Part shown: positions 16,665 through 25,261 of the stretch, piece after piece | Position numbering within the stretch: the stretch's first letter is position 1 | Layout: the number at the start of each line of letters is the position of its first letter | NCBI RefSeq assembly: GCF_002022005.1 | Contig: NZ_CP017258.1 | Coordinates: 1,054,001 to 1,118,000, forward strand | Direction of reading: 5' to 3' | DNA from: Campylobacter pinnipediorum subsp. caledonicus | GTDB taxonomy: Bacteria; Campylobacterota; Campylobacteria; Campylobacterales; Campylobacteraceae | DNA: 64,000 nucleotides | Notes under the pieces: model-generated | The model's database searches: none | What the model saw: the letters and a program-made list of their open reading frames with translations, nothing else | Told to the model about the DNA's origin: nothing | Program-made: the position numbers and the translations under genes

Positions 16665-17126
16665 TTAATTTATGGTGTTTTTTATAAAATCCATCATAGC
16701 TTTTTCAACTAAGTCCTCTTGTTTTTTTACAAGCTGGTTGTTTTTTGTTATAGGTAAAAATGGTCTTGCTGGTATGTTCTTAGTGCCGTATTGATGAGAT
16801 AAGCCATAAGCAAAGCCTTTAAATTTTGTGTTATTTGAAACTTTTACACTGTTGTTGCCGGCTTTTACTACCCAGTTATCTGATAAATTTCCATCACGCC
16901 TTAGTATTTTGTTTGATTTTTTGTGTTTTGCTTTGTATTTTATGGTGGATGGTTTTAAAGCTTTCCATTTTTTGCCCTCAGGGCTTGTTTCATTTTCAAA
17001 GCTATCTTCTATGGAGTTTGATAAGATGTTTCCTACTGTATGCATTAGCGGGGTGGTATTGTTTCCTAAACTGGCTAGCTTGTTTAGCTTTTTTCTTAAA
17101 GTTTCAAGACCTTTTAAATCTGTCAT
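16665..17126 (-). CDS. Virion morphogenesis protein (Mu gpG-like)
   Basis: A 153-residue protein of the phage virion morphogenesis (tail completion) family. It has the helical N-terminus (LRKKLNKLASLGNN), the region FENETSPEGKKWKALKPST, and the ending SHQYGTKNIPARPFLPI. It is the last gene of the leftward head operon and is separated from MuF by a gap holding a tRNA-like element. Confidence 0.85.
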   Translation of the reverse strand: MTDLKGLETLRKKLNKLASLGNNTTPLMHTVGNILSNSIEDSFENETSPEGKKWKALKPSTIKYKAKHKKSNKILRRDGNLSDNWVVKAGNNSVKVSNNTKFKGFAYGLSHQYGTKNIPARPFLPITKNNQLVKKQEDLVEKAMMDFIKNTIN

Positions 17127-17166
17127 TTGATTTTTAATCCTTTTTTTGTTAGAATTTCACAAGTAA

Positions 17167-17249
17167 GGCAAGAGATGCTGGCAGATTTGGCAGCCAGATA
17201 CTTACTTTATGTAACTATTTATGACTTGGGTTCGATGCCCGACCTTGCC
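17167..17249 (+). tRNA. tRNA-like element (degenerate, identity uncertain)
   Basis: GGCAAG (17167-17172) pairs with CTTGCC (17244-17249), and three more outer pairs are possible. A T-arm TTGGG-TTCGATG-CCCGA lies at 17226-17242, one base before the 3' acceptor strand. GCTG (17177-17180) pairs with CAGC (17191-17194) as a D-arm with GG in its loop. A weak arm AGATA/TATGT would present TAC, followed by a 13-base variable region. There is one acceptor mismatch, no encoded CCA and non-canonical positions 8-9. It may be a decayed or phage-type tRNA, or only tRNA-like. Confidence 0.35.
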
Positions 17250-18470
17250 TTATTTTAATTTTATATATCTTTTTTTATCACTCAATATTGATCTATAATT
17301 CCTCATAGGCACTTTATTTATAGTCGCTAGAAAATTATCCGTCTTAAATTTTTTCAAAACATAGTCCAAATTAACTACAGCCGAATTTACCATACTATCA
17401 TCTTGTAAAGATGGATAAAAATATATTAGGTTTTCATTTTTGCTATCATAAAAGCAATGTTTTGCCTTATCAAAAACACCTACAACAGCTTTTATTTCAC
17501 TAGCATTCGGTTCTTTATGGCTAGGCTTTGTATCTCTTAAAATATGTGAGATTGTGTTTTGGTATATTGAGATACTTTTTGCTTGTGGTTGTACACCTAT
17601 GGTGTTTAATTTGTTCTCTATGGCTTGACTTAGTTCTCCAACCTGTGCTACTTGCAGTGCTTTATCTTTTATAATGTTGCCTTTTGCTACATTATCAACC
17701 ATATTATCTAAGCTCTTTTGCCAAACATATAAATTTCTTGCTGTCTTAAAACTACTTAGATTATCACTTAGTCCAGCTTTTGTCATCTTGTTTTGCAAGA
17801 TAGTATCTAGTGTATCAACCTTACCCGGGTTATATGCAAAATCTTTGCTAGCCACTGGTTTTAGATGTGTATTATTTGGTATTAAACCCCTTGCTTTTAT
17901 CTCTTCTTCGCTAAGAACTTGCACTTTACAGCGACAACGCCAATCATTTGGTGGGTAGTTTGTATCCCAAAAGGGATCAGTCTTTGGTAATATAAGTCCG
18001 TGTAGATTTTTGTGTTTTGGTCTAGTTTTGTTATCAAGAACGGCTGTATATCTAAAATACTCTCCTAAAGATTGCATTTGCGAGTTATATCTAGCTTTTG
18101 CATAAGCTGTTCTCATATTTGTATCGTATATGGTTTTTAGCCTGCTTGAGCCTACATAAATTTCTTTTTCTTCTTTGGTCTTTGGATTTATTACCTTTGT
18201 TTTGCCAAACCAGCCTTTTTTTTGCAAGGTGGGCTTAATAGTCTTTTTCCATTCATCAAAGCCTACCCCGTCTTTGTAAGCATTGGATAAACTGTTTTTT
18301 ATGTCTTTTAATAAATCAGCCCTTGTTATCTTTGCTACTGTAAATACTCTTTTATGAGTATCGTGCATAATCTCATCATAATCAAAGTGTAGTTCTTCTT
18401 TTTTTGAGCTTAGATAATTAACAACTTCGCTTGGTTCTTCCCAAAAGCTAAAGGCACTATTCATCAACAA
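17250..18470 (-). CDS. MuF-like head morphogenesis protein with extra C-terminal domain
   Basis: The first about 200 residues match the MuF/SPP1 gp7 head morphogenesis family: YDTNMRTAYAKARYNSQM, VLDNKTRPKHKNLHGLILP, DTNYPPNDWRCRCKV. MuF is a minor capsid component packaged in few copies near the portal. Residues from about 290 to 406 form a separate domain (ISIYQNTISHILRDTKPSH and, later, FYDSKNENLIYFYPSL) that resembles nuclease-type toxin domains often fused to MuF. The start overlaps the portal gene by 14 bases. Confidence 0.85.
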   Translation of the reverse strand: MLMNSAFSFWEEPSEVVNYLSSKKEELHFDYDEIMHDTHKRVFTVAKITRADLLKDIKNSLSNAYKDGVGFDEWKKTIKPTLQKKGWFGKTKVINPKTKEEKEIYVGSSRLKTIYDTNMRTAYAKARYNSQMQSLGEYFRYTAVLDNKTRPKHKNLHGLILPKTDPFWDTNYPPNDWRCRCKVQVLSEEEIKARGLIPNNTHLKPVASKDFAYNPGKVDTLDTILQNKMTKAGLSDNLSSFKTARNLYVWQKSLDNMVDNVAKGNIIKDKALQVAQVGELSQAIENKLNTIGVQPQAKSISIYQNTISHILRDTKPSHKEPNASEIKAVVGVFDKAKHCFYDSKNENLIYFYPSLQDDSMVNSAVVNLDYVLKKFKTDNFLATINKVPMRNYRSILSDKKRYIKLK

Positions 18471-19815
18471 AACCTGCTATGCTGGAGTTAGCCATAAGTT
18501 TAAACATATGCTTTTCAAGCTCTTCAAGTGGATAATCACTATAAAGCTTGTTAAATTTTTCAAAGGCTTCTTCATATGTAGAACATTTTGATAATATATC
18601 GTTTAATGCAAACTCTAGCTCTTTGTCTATATCTTGTGAGTGTTTGTTAAACTCTTTACTATCTAGACTTTTATCAAATCTATCAAGGTGTTTTGGCAAT
18701 GTTTTATCTTTTAAAGATATTTTATTTGATATTGGGTTTTGTGGGGATTTTTCTTCAAGTTCTATATTGTATGTTGAAGTTATGTATTTTTGTGTTGGAG
18801 TAAAACCCATATCAAAAAGGCTTTTATCTCGTTCGGCTCTTTCTTTATTAACAAGGTCTTCATCAAAAAGCTTAGCCTTTAGTTCTTTGTTGTAGCCATT
18901 TACTTGTTTGAAAAACTCAATGGCTTTGTTCATAACAAATCTTAATATTTTAGCATCATTTGCTGCCAGGTCTTCTCTTATTTCATTATGTGTTTTGCTT
19001 GCAGCATATGAGCCACCACTCACATCACTTGTTAAGTTTGCCCCTAAAATAACCTTACTTATTTGATTATCAAAATATAAAGGTAGTTTTGAAAAATCAA
19101 TGTTTGATGTTGGTTGTATTAAGTTTAATTCTTCATCTTTGTCAATTATGGCTGTATCTCCAGCTAACATAGCTTGAACTTCTTTTGCTAGTCCTTCTGG
19201 GTCAATATCTGTTTTACCTACCGCCCATGGGGAGCCAAATTTTTCTAAAAATCTAAACCAAAATTTTAAAGATGCATTTTTCATCTTTACAGGAAAATAG
19301 AGTTTTTTAAGAAGTCCATCACCGTATATTTTTCTAAAATTTGCCCTATTTAGTGCATAAATAACTTTGTTTTGTAAGATCTTTTGCTCTGATCCGTTAG
19401 CATTATAAACAAACTCACCAATGTCGTTAAATTTAAATTGCCTAAAATCCCTTTGGATAAGTCTTGGATATAAAAGATCTCCAATTTGTTTATAATTTAC
19501 TTCAAATACATTAAGCCCGTAAAGGTATGTTTCTAGTATTTGAGACACTATGTCAGGGTTAAATATCTTGTAAAATTCGTTTTTTATCTCATCATTATCA
19601 CAAAGTATTTGTATCTCTTTTTTCTCTGTTACGGCTTTTCTACTTACATCGCACTGGGTTACAGTAAGATCGCTTAGTATCATATCTATATCGGTGTCAC
19701 TAATACTTGAAACACCTGCATTTACAACCATATCTATAAGTGTTGTATTGTGAGATATAAGGTTTATGCTTCTTTGTTTTTTTGTTTCATTTTTTAATCT
19801 AATCTTTTTTCTCAT
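18457..19815 (-). CDS. Portal protein (Mu gp29-like, DUF935)
   Basis: A 452-residue portal protein forming the ring through which DNA is packaged and ejected. DUF935 features include YLYGLNVFEVNY, LIQRDFRQFKFNDIGEF and LKFWFRFLEKFGSPWAVGK. The C-terminus is highly charged. It sits between the terminase and MuF genes, 3 bases after terminase, as in Mu. Confidence 0.92.
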   Translation of the reverse strand: MRKKIRLKNETKKQRSINLISHNTTLIDMVVNAGVSSISDTDIDMILSDLTVTQCDVSRKAVTEKKEIQILCDNDEIKNEFYKIFNPDIVSQILETYLYGLNVFEVNYKQIGDLLYPRLIQRDFRQFKFNDIGEFVYNANGSEQKILQNKVIYALNRANFRKIYGDGLLKKLYFPVKMKNASLKFWFRFLEKFGSPWAVGKTDIDPEGLAKEVQAMLAGDTAIIDKDEELNLIQPTSNIDFSKLPLYFDNQISKVILGANLTSDVSGGSYAASKTHNEIREDLAANDAKILRFVMNKAIEFFKQVNGYNKELKAKLFDEDLVNKERAERDKSLFDMGFTPTQKYITSTYNIELEEKSPQNPISNKISLKDKTLPKHLDRFDKSLDSKEFNKHSQDIDKELEFALNDILSKCSTYEEAFEKFNKLYSDYPLEELEKHMFKLMANSSIAGFVDE

Positions 19816-19818
19816 ATT

Positions 19819-21462
19819 TTAAAGTCTCCGCCTTGCTCTATTTTTTGCTAGTTTTGTTAAGCTATAAGCTCCAGCAAGTGAATCTGGTGCATCATCGTTT
19901 TTAGCTTCAGGATATTCTAAAAGCTGAGAGATAAGCAGTGTTTGGCTTTTATGAAAAAGTATCTCCCCATCATCAATAGGAACTTCAAGCTCTTCTATCC
20001 TAAGACCTTTGTTTGCTACATTATTTACACCCTTTAAAGGTAACTTAACACCTAAATCAAAAGCTTTATCTCTTATCCAACCTCTAAAAAACTCCTGACC
20101 ACCATTTGTTTCTATGGCTAAGACTCTGCATTTATACACCTGATGAAGTCTTATAATCTCTTTTATTGTCTTTTTTGTTTTCATAACAGCGACTATACTT
20201 TCAGCTATATAGATCTTAGCTTCTTTCTTATCTACGCCTAAAACTGTTATGGCTGTGTAGTCTGATTTTTTCTTCTCGCCAGCCGGATCTATATACATAA
20301 CAAAATAATCAATTTTTGGTAGTTCTTTGTAAAAATGTAAAGACTCTTTTGTAAATATCTGTGTTTCGCTTCTTGGGTCGTTTTGTTGTTCTTTGTTAAA
20401 GGATTTTAGATTTTCAGCCCTTTTTTGCATAAGCTTTAGTATGTTTAATGCCTCTTGCCAAAGCACAACAGAGCCCTCATCCATAAGACTCTTACGCCTT
20501 ATATAATACTCATCGCTAGCATCTCTTGATACATTTTTATATATATTGCTCCACTCTTCCCATAAATCCATTCGTTTTGGATATTCTATGATGGATTGGT
20601 ATTTTTTTGCATTCCAAAACTTAAGCTTTAGCTTTCTTGCTAAAACACTATCTGTATGTAATATAGTTCCTATATAAAGCACATCAAGGCTTCCGTCTAC
20701 ACTACCAAGATTAAGCACAGCTTCATCAAGCCAAGCTTCAAGCTTATCTCTTTGTTCTTTGCTCCTAACATTTGTATCGTTTTCTAAATCATCAAGGATA
20801 GCTAAGTCCGGTCTATAAACTCCGTATTTTATACCCCTTAGTCTTTTGCCGCTACCAAAGGCTTTTAGTTTAACACCGTTTTTGGAGATAAACTCGCCTA
20901 TCTTCCAGTTTTTAGAAATACCACAAACATTAGGAAAATCCATTTTTAAATTTGCATTATCTTCAAGCTCAGTCTTAATAGCCTCCAAACAAGCTTCAAC
21001 AAGTTCCACAGAGTCTGATATTTCAACTATAAATTTCTTTTTATTAAAACAAATGCACCACAAAGGAAAAAGTTGTGAGCAATAAGTAGTTTTAGCATGT
21101 CCTCTTGGTGCTGCATAAGCATACTTATCGCCGCTTTTACTTGATGAAATTTTCTCAAATGTTGCACTTAAATCTTTATGTAAGGCACAAGCTCCATCAA
21201 TGCTAAAATAATGTGGAAAATATGTTCTTGCAAAGTATTCAAAATCAAACTCAGCTTTTAAAACACGATCTTTTTTGCCTTTTGGATCTAATAAGCTATT
21301 TGATAAAATTTGTTCCTTTAGGTCTGTTTTTAGATCATCAAGCCATATTCCAAAATCTCTTCTTGTTAGCTTTGTTATGTCTGCTTTTGAATAGCCTTCA
21401 TCTTGGTATTTTGTTTGGCTTTGTTCTAAGAAGGCATTTAGTTCATCTTTTGAAAATAGCAC
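19819..21462 (-). CDS. Terminase large subunit (Mu gp28-like)
   Basis: This 547-residue ATPase-nuclease packages phage DNA. The Walker A-type segment PRGHAKTT is at residues 119-126, Walker B AILDD at residues 221-225, and the RNase H-like nuclease begins with YIDPAGEKKKSDYT (Asp392). A later acidic residue lies in AIETNGG, and DDAPDSLAGAY near the end is typical of large terminases. Its start overlaps the last base of the small-subunit gene. Confidence 0.95.
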   Translation of the reverse strand: MLFSKDELNAFLEQSQTKYQDEGYSKADITKLTRRDFGIWLDDLKTDLKEQILSNSLLDPKGKKDRVLKAEFDFEYFARTYFPHYFSIDGACALHKDLSATFEKISSSKSGDKYAYAAPRGHAKTTYCSQLFPLWCICFNKKKFIVEISDSVELVEACLEAIKTELEDNANLKMDFPNVCGISKNWKIGEFISKNGVKLKAFGSGKRLRGIKYGVYRPDLAILDDLENDTNVRSKEQRDKLEAWLDEAVLNLGSVDGSLDVLYIGTILHTDSVLARKLKLKFWNAKKYQSIIEYPKRMDLWEEWSNIYKNVSRDASDEYYIRRKSLMDEGSVVLWQEALNILKLMQKRAENLKSFNKEQQNDPRSETQIFTKESLHFYKELPKIDYFVMYIDPAGEKKKSDYTAITVLGVDKKEAKIYIAESIVAVMKTKKTIKEIIRLHQVYKCRVLAIETNGGQEFFRGWIRDKAFDLGVKLPLKGVNNVANKGLRIEELEVPIDDGEILFHKSQTLLISQLLEYPEAKNDDAPDSLAGAYSLTKLAKNRARRRL

Positions 21463-21959
21463 TAGGCACTCTCCAAATCTTCAATAGCTTTTATAAATTT
21501 CTCACTATCCATAAGCTCAACTAGCTTTTTAATACAGTCTTTGTTCTCATCATCTTTAAATCTATCAGCTATTAAGGTAATCACCTTTTTTGCTATGCTT
21601 AGCTTATATGCTGATGGGTCTTCATAGCTGGCAACCTTACTCATCTTCACAAAACTATCGCCTATTTTTGATAAAGCATCAGCTTTTTTAGCGGGCGGTA
21701 TATCACTTTGTCTTATATCTTTAACGGCAAGTCTCATTTCATCTATAAAGTTTTGATATAAGGCACCTTTGTCGTTACTGCCTTGATTGATATAACTCAG
21801 TGTTTTTAGCTCGTCCCAATTAGCATCACTTGATTTATAATTTCTTATAGTCTTTGTTGTTTTGTTTAAAATTTCTGCTATTTTTTCTACACTAAAACCT
21901 TTTAGGTAAAGCTCTTTTGCTAATTCTTTTGATTTTATAGTATTTGTATTTTGACCCAT
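21462..21959 (-). CDS. Terminase small-subunit-like protein (Mu gp27-like, DUF1804)
   Basis: A 165-residue protein. The N-terminal HTH, AKELYLKGFSVEKIAEILNK followed by TIRNYK, fits DNA recognition by a small terminase, and DUF1804 proteins have this layout. The C-terminal half is helical. It lies directly before the large terminase gene, and the two share one base. It probably selects the prophage DNA for packaging. Confidence 0.8.
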   Translation of the reverse strand: MGQNTNTIKSKELAKELYLKGFSVEKIAEILNKTTKTIRNYKSSDANWDELKTLSYINQGSNDKGALYQNFIDEMRLAVKDIRQSDIPPAKKADALSKIGDSFVKMSKVASYEDPSAYKLSIAKKVITLIADRFKDDENKDCIKKLVELMDSEKFIKAIEDLESA

Positions 21960-21968
21960 TTATTGCCC

Positions 21969-22364
21969 TTAGCTGTTTAAATTTTCTAAATCCATCTTTT
22001 CGTTGCTGTGTTTAAATGCTCTAAGCACTGCTTTTGGCTCATCATTTTCCTGTATTGTTGTCGGTATCTTTTTAGCAGCCATTTTTAAAAGCAAACTATC
22101 ACATTTATCTAGCTGTTCTTTTAGTGCTTCTTTTGGAAAGTTATTTCTCTTTTTTAATTCTATTATAGTAAGATCGCAACATATATCTTTTAGTAATGGT
22201 GTTGGCTCTTGTGGTATTTTTATAAATGATGATATATAAGATAAGGCATCATTTATACTATCATCTATAATATCTTGATTTATGTCCTCAGCACCTTCAA
22301 AATCACTAAGTTCTATTAGCTCCTTTAAAGATAGCTCTTTTAATAAATCATCATTGTTTATCAT
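21969..22364 (-). CDS. Mu gp36-like head-tail protein (DUF1320)
   Basis: A 131-residue helical protein matching DUF1320: it begins INNDDLLKELSLKELIELSD, and the helical centre INDALSYISSFIKIPQEP is the usual second block. LKDICCDLTIIELKKRN closes the core. In Mu-like phages this gene follows the capsid gene and encodes a head-tail connector component. Confidence 0.8.
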   Translation of the reverse strand: MINNDDLLKELSLKELIELSDFEGAEDINQDIIDDSINDALSYISSFIKIPQEPTPLLKDICCDLTIIELKKRNNFPKEALKEQLDKCDSLLLKMAAKKIPTTIQENDEPKAVLRAFKHSNEKMDLENLNS

Positions 22365-22468
22365 ATGCCATCCTTTTACTTAAACCTAAAATGCACTTTT
22401 AAAGCTTTTAAAAGGCTTTTAAAACTTTAAAAATATATTTTTAATACTATCTATCCAGTTTATAGCTA

Positions 22469-22488
22469 AAAGGGCTTTATAGCCCTTT
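22469..22488 (-). terminator. Hairpin after the capsid gene
   Basis: AAAGGGCT and AGCCCTTT pair around a 4-base loop just beyond the capsid stop codon. Read leftwards a short TTTT follows. It may partly terminate the abundant capsid mRNA; the 100-base gap behind it is rich in TTTAAAAGGC-like DNA. Confidence 0.6.
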
Positions 22489-22495
22489 ATTTTAT

Positions 22496-23467
22496 TTATT
22501 CCATTTTTAGATCTATGATCGCATCAAGTCTATTGCATATTGGAAGTGGTCTGGACTCACTAACAATAGCCCAGCCTTTGCCCTTATCTAGCACTTCGGG
22601 TGCAGGTGCAAAAAACTTAGTCGGTGCTTTGCCAATGGCTGCTGTGTGGTTTGCCCTGGTGTATACTATTTCAAATATAGAATCATCAAGTGGGACGGCT
22701 ACGCCTTTTTTACCACTCATATAGCTAGTAGGCTTGCCTTTGGTATTTTTATAACTTGCTTCGTAAGGCATAAATGTTTTACCAAAAACACTAAGAGATA
22801 AAACATTGTTTTTGTTAATAATCTCTGCTGTTTTGTTTTTAAACATCTCATCTTGTTGTGCTTTTTCAAGAAGCTTATTGTATAACTCGCCTGTTACAAG
22901 TGCTATGTAAGGCTTTGTAGTGCCAAGAACTTTTATCTGTTTTTGTTCTATATTTCTTACTAAATCAAGAAGGCTCATTTGCTCTGTTATTGTAATCTCT
23001 TCTCTATTGGCATTTAGATTAAATAAGACATTGCCCTTGCCATCCATAACCTTGCCAAAAATTGCACCTATAGCCATATACTCAATAGTATTTGTTATAT
23101 TGCTCTTTTGCTTTGCTAATCTTTTACCAATAGCGGCTGATAAGCTTTTTGTCTGTTCTTTTTCTGTGTTTAATGTTTTTAGCAAATTCATTTCACTTGC
23201 TGGTAATATGTCTGATTGCGGAAACCTTGGCAAAGGCACAGATATGATAGTCTCATCATCATTTTGTGTTACTAAATGCTCGCCATTTTCACTAACACTT
23301 TCCAATATTATACCTTCGCCTTTGCTTATGATAATCTCGTGATTTGTTGCTAGAGTTGGCACCCATTTTTTAAAAAATGTATCTGTTATGAAATGCTCAT
23401 CAACCTTTCTTTGGTTTATGATCTCAGTCATAGCCGTGATTGAAAAACGCTTTAATAATTCATCCAT
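22496..23467 (-). CDS. Major capsid protein (lambda gpE-like)
   Basis: This 323-residue protein forms the capsid shell. Features of the phage capsid E group (PF03864) are a long N-terminal arm (FLDTFFKKW-like FITDTFFKKWVP), a mid-domain with VLFNLNANREEITI, and the C-terminal ESRPLPICNRLDAIIDLKME. It lies between the decoration-like gene and a terminator hairpin. This differs from Mu itself, whose capsid protein T is of another subgroup. Confidence 0.85.
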   Translation of the reverse strand: MDELLKRFSITAMTEIINQRKVDEHFITDTFFKKWVPTLATNHEIIISKGEGIILESVSENGEHLVTQNDDETIISVPLPRFPQSDILPASEMNLLKTLNTEKEQTKSLSAAIGKRLAKQKSNITNTIEYMAIGAIFGKVMDGKGNVLFNLNANREEITITEQMSLLDLVRNIEQKQIKVLGTTKPYIALVTGELYNKLLEKAQQDEMFKNKTAEIINKNNVLSLSVFGKTFMPYEASYKNTKGKPTSYMSGKKGVAVPLDDSIFEIVYTRANHTAAIGKAPTKFFAPAPEVLDKGKGWAIVSESRPLPICNRLDAIIDLKME

Positions 23468-23470
23468 ACT

Positions 23471-23800
23471 TTATCCTTTTATTACAATTTTTTGTTTAAA
23501 TAATGCTATTTTTAGCTCAGATGCAATATCAGCAAGATTAAGTTCACCTGCTATTAAAACAGCACTCTCTCCTGCAGCTTCAATACCATCAAGCAAGACA
23601 CCAAAGCAAGCATTTTGGTTTGATATTGTGCTTGTTTGATTTTCGCTTGTTAATTCCGCAAAGCTTTCGCCACCATTTATACTAAACACAATAGCTCCTG
23701 CTTTTAAGGGCTTTGATATTTCAATTTTTGCATTTATAGACATAAGATCTTTAGCAACTATGTCGCTATAAATTTCTCCTCTTTTTGTTTCGTTTGGCAT
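23471..23800 (-). CDS. Head decoration protein (lambda gpD-like)
   Basis: A 109-residue beta-rich protein with a pattern like lambda gpD: KPLKAGAIVFSINGGES, then NACFGVLLDGIEAAGESAVL, and a terminal region with small residues. Such trimeric proteins cement the capsid shell. It lies directly before the capsid gene with 3 bases between them, as in lambda-type head operons. Confidence 0.7.
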   Translation of the reverse strand: MPNETKRGEIYSDIVAKDLMSINAKIEISKPLKAGAIVFSINGGESFAELTSENQTSTISNQNACFGVLLDGIEAAGESAVLIAGELNLADIASELKIALFKQKIVIKG

Positions 23801-23802
23801 TT

Positions 23803-24618
23803 CTACTCTCCTAATGCATATTTAACTACATCTATATCTTCACTAATGTTTTTGTTTGCATAAACATCGTTTGGGATATTTACTTGTTTTTTGTCTTCTT
23901 TAACACCTTTTAAAAACTCTTTAAAGCCATTTAAATCAGTATTTGCATATTTTAAAGCCCACTCTTTTTGAGTGTCACTTATTTTATTTGCAAAAATGGC
24001 ACTTTCAACACAATCTTTTGCTAATTGTGCTTTTAGCTCGCTATTTTGTGTTTTTAGCTCAGCATTTTGTTTTAAAGATTGTTCTAATTCGGTTTTTAAA
24101 GCAACAATCTCATCATTTTGTTTAGCCAAATTTTCTGGCATATCGTTCTCCTTTGAAATAAAATTTTTATTTGCTCTAACCTCTTTTAGCTCATCTAAAA
24201 AAGGTGTATTTGTAAGTGCTACACTTTCAAGCTCACAACCAATCCAAGCACCAGTTTTTTTATCTACAGCTGCAAAGTTAAAAACCGGGCTTAAATATTT
24301 ATATTCGCCGTTTTTAATGTATTCTTTGGCTCTTTTTGTCCACTCAACCATGCCATAAAGCGAGTTGTCTTTGATATTTAAAGATTTTATCCATCCAGCC
24401 GCAGGGGCTTCTACCCCCATAAGTGTTTGATGTTCATAATCAACAACAAGATCTATTTTCTTGCTATCAAAATTAATCTTCATCTTTTCAATATCTGCAA
24501 TATCTACACGAAAAGTTCCTTGCGGATGACCTTTCCACTCGCCAACAACGGCAAGTAAAATTTCTACTAACTCGCCACTATCTTGCTTTAAAGCAATCAA
24601 GTCTGTGCCAAATCTCAT
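23803..24618 (-). CDS. Mu I-like capsid protease/scaffold protein
   Basis: A 271-residue Mu I-type protein that combines an N-terminal protease with a C-terminal scaffold. The protease part has HPQGTFRVDIADIEKMKINF, IDLVVDYEHQTLMG (likely active-site His) and YKYLSPVFNFAAVDKKTG. From about residue 155 a coiled coil (NDEIVALKTELEQSLKQNAE) forms the scaffold. An ATG inside the frame at the coiled-coil start could make a separate scaffold as in Mu (Z-type), but that is not proven. Confidence 0.88.
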   Translation of the reverse strand: MRFGTDLIALKQDSGELVEILLAVVGEWKGHPQGTFRVDIADIEKMKINFDSKKIDLVVDYEHQTLMGVEAPAAGWIKSLNIKDNSLYGMVEWTKRAKEYIKNGEYKYLSPVFNFAAVDKKTGAWIGCELESVALTNTPFLDELKEVRANKNFISKENDMPENLAKQNDEIVALKTELEQSLKQNAELKTQNSELKAQLAKDCVESAIFANKISDTQKEWALKYANTDLNGFKEFLKGVKEDKKQVNIPNDVYANKNISEDIDVVKYALGE

Positions 24619-25103
24619 ATTATTCCTTTGTTAAAAAATTCGTTTTGTTCTGAAAGTTCGTTATCATCTAGTAAAAATTCATCTTTTTCCAAGAGTTCAC
24701 TTTCTATCTCTCTTGTTAAAATGTGCGTATATCCATACTGGGTAATCTCGTTAAGAGATACCTTTAGGCTTTTTGGTTGTAATCTAAATTCATTACATAA
24801 GACAGAGTTTCTAAGCTTTTCATCTATTTTTTCACACAATAAAAGACCAGCATATCTGTTATTTTGTCTGTATTTTTGTGTTTTTGATGATGAAGATGTA
24901 AATATATGTATATTGTATATAACACTTCTTGATACCGGATTTATATATCTTTCACTTACAAACTCAACAAAGACATAGGCTTCTAGACCTTTTACTAAAA
25001 GTTCTAGCTCTTCTTTGTTGTCAAACTCGCCCATATAAGGAGAAGTATTTGGATGAACTTCTTTTATAGTTTGTATTAGCTCTTGTTCGTATGTTTCTAT
25101 CAT
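24615..25103 (-). CDS. Mu gp37-like protein (DUF1834)
   Basis: A 162-residue protein matching DUF1834. It begins IETYEQELIQTIKEVHPN, and a central strand region contains AYVFVEFVSERYINPVSR. The start is placed 13 codons inside the longest frame because AAAAAGG precedes that ATG. It opens the leftward head operon, at the divergent control region, and probably encodes a head-tail joining or tail-terminator component. Confidence 0.75.
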   Translation of the reverse strand: MIETYEQELIQTIKEVHPNTSPYMGEFDNKEELELLVKGLEAYVFVEFVSERYINPVSRSVIYNIHIFTSSSSKTQKYRQNNRYAGLLLCEKIDEKLRNSVLCNEFRLQPKSLKVSLNEITQYGYTHILTREIESELLEKDEFLLDDNELSEQNEFFNKGII

Positions 25104-25166
25104 TAAAAACCTTTTTTTGCCGTAATTATGTATAAAAAACACAACAAGAATCTAGCAAAAAATTTT

Positions 25167-25208
25167 ATTACAGTTTTTTAGCAAAATTTTTTTGCAAAAA
25201 ACTGTAAT
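25167..25208. promoter_or_regulatory. Near-perfect 42-bp palindrome between divergent late operons
   Basis: ATTACAGTTTTTTAGCAAAA is followed by its inverted copy ending in GCAAAAAACTGTAAT, with one base missing in one arm. It lies between the start of the leftward head operon and the rightward lysis/tail operon. This is where a late activator such as the Mor-type protein, or polymerase, would need to act on both sides. Confidence 0.75.
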
Positions 25209-25261
25209 AGATTTTGAGAATAGAAAAAGCATACAATGCACAGCAAAAAAATGGTGAAAAT

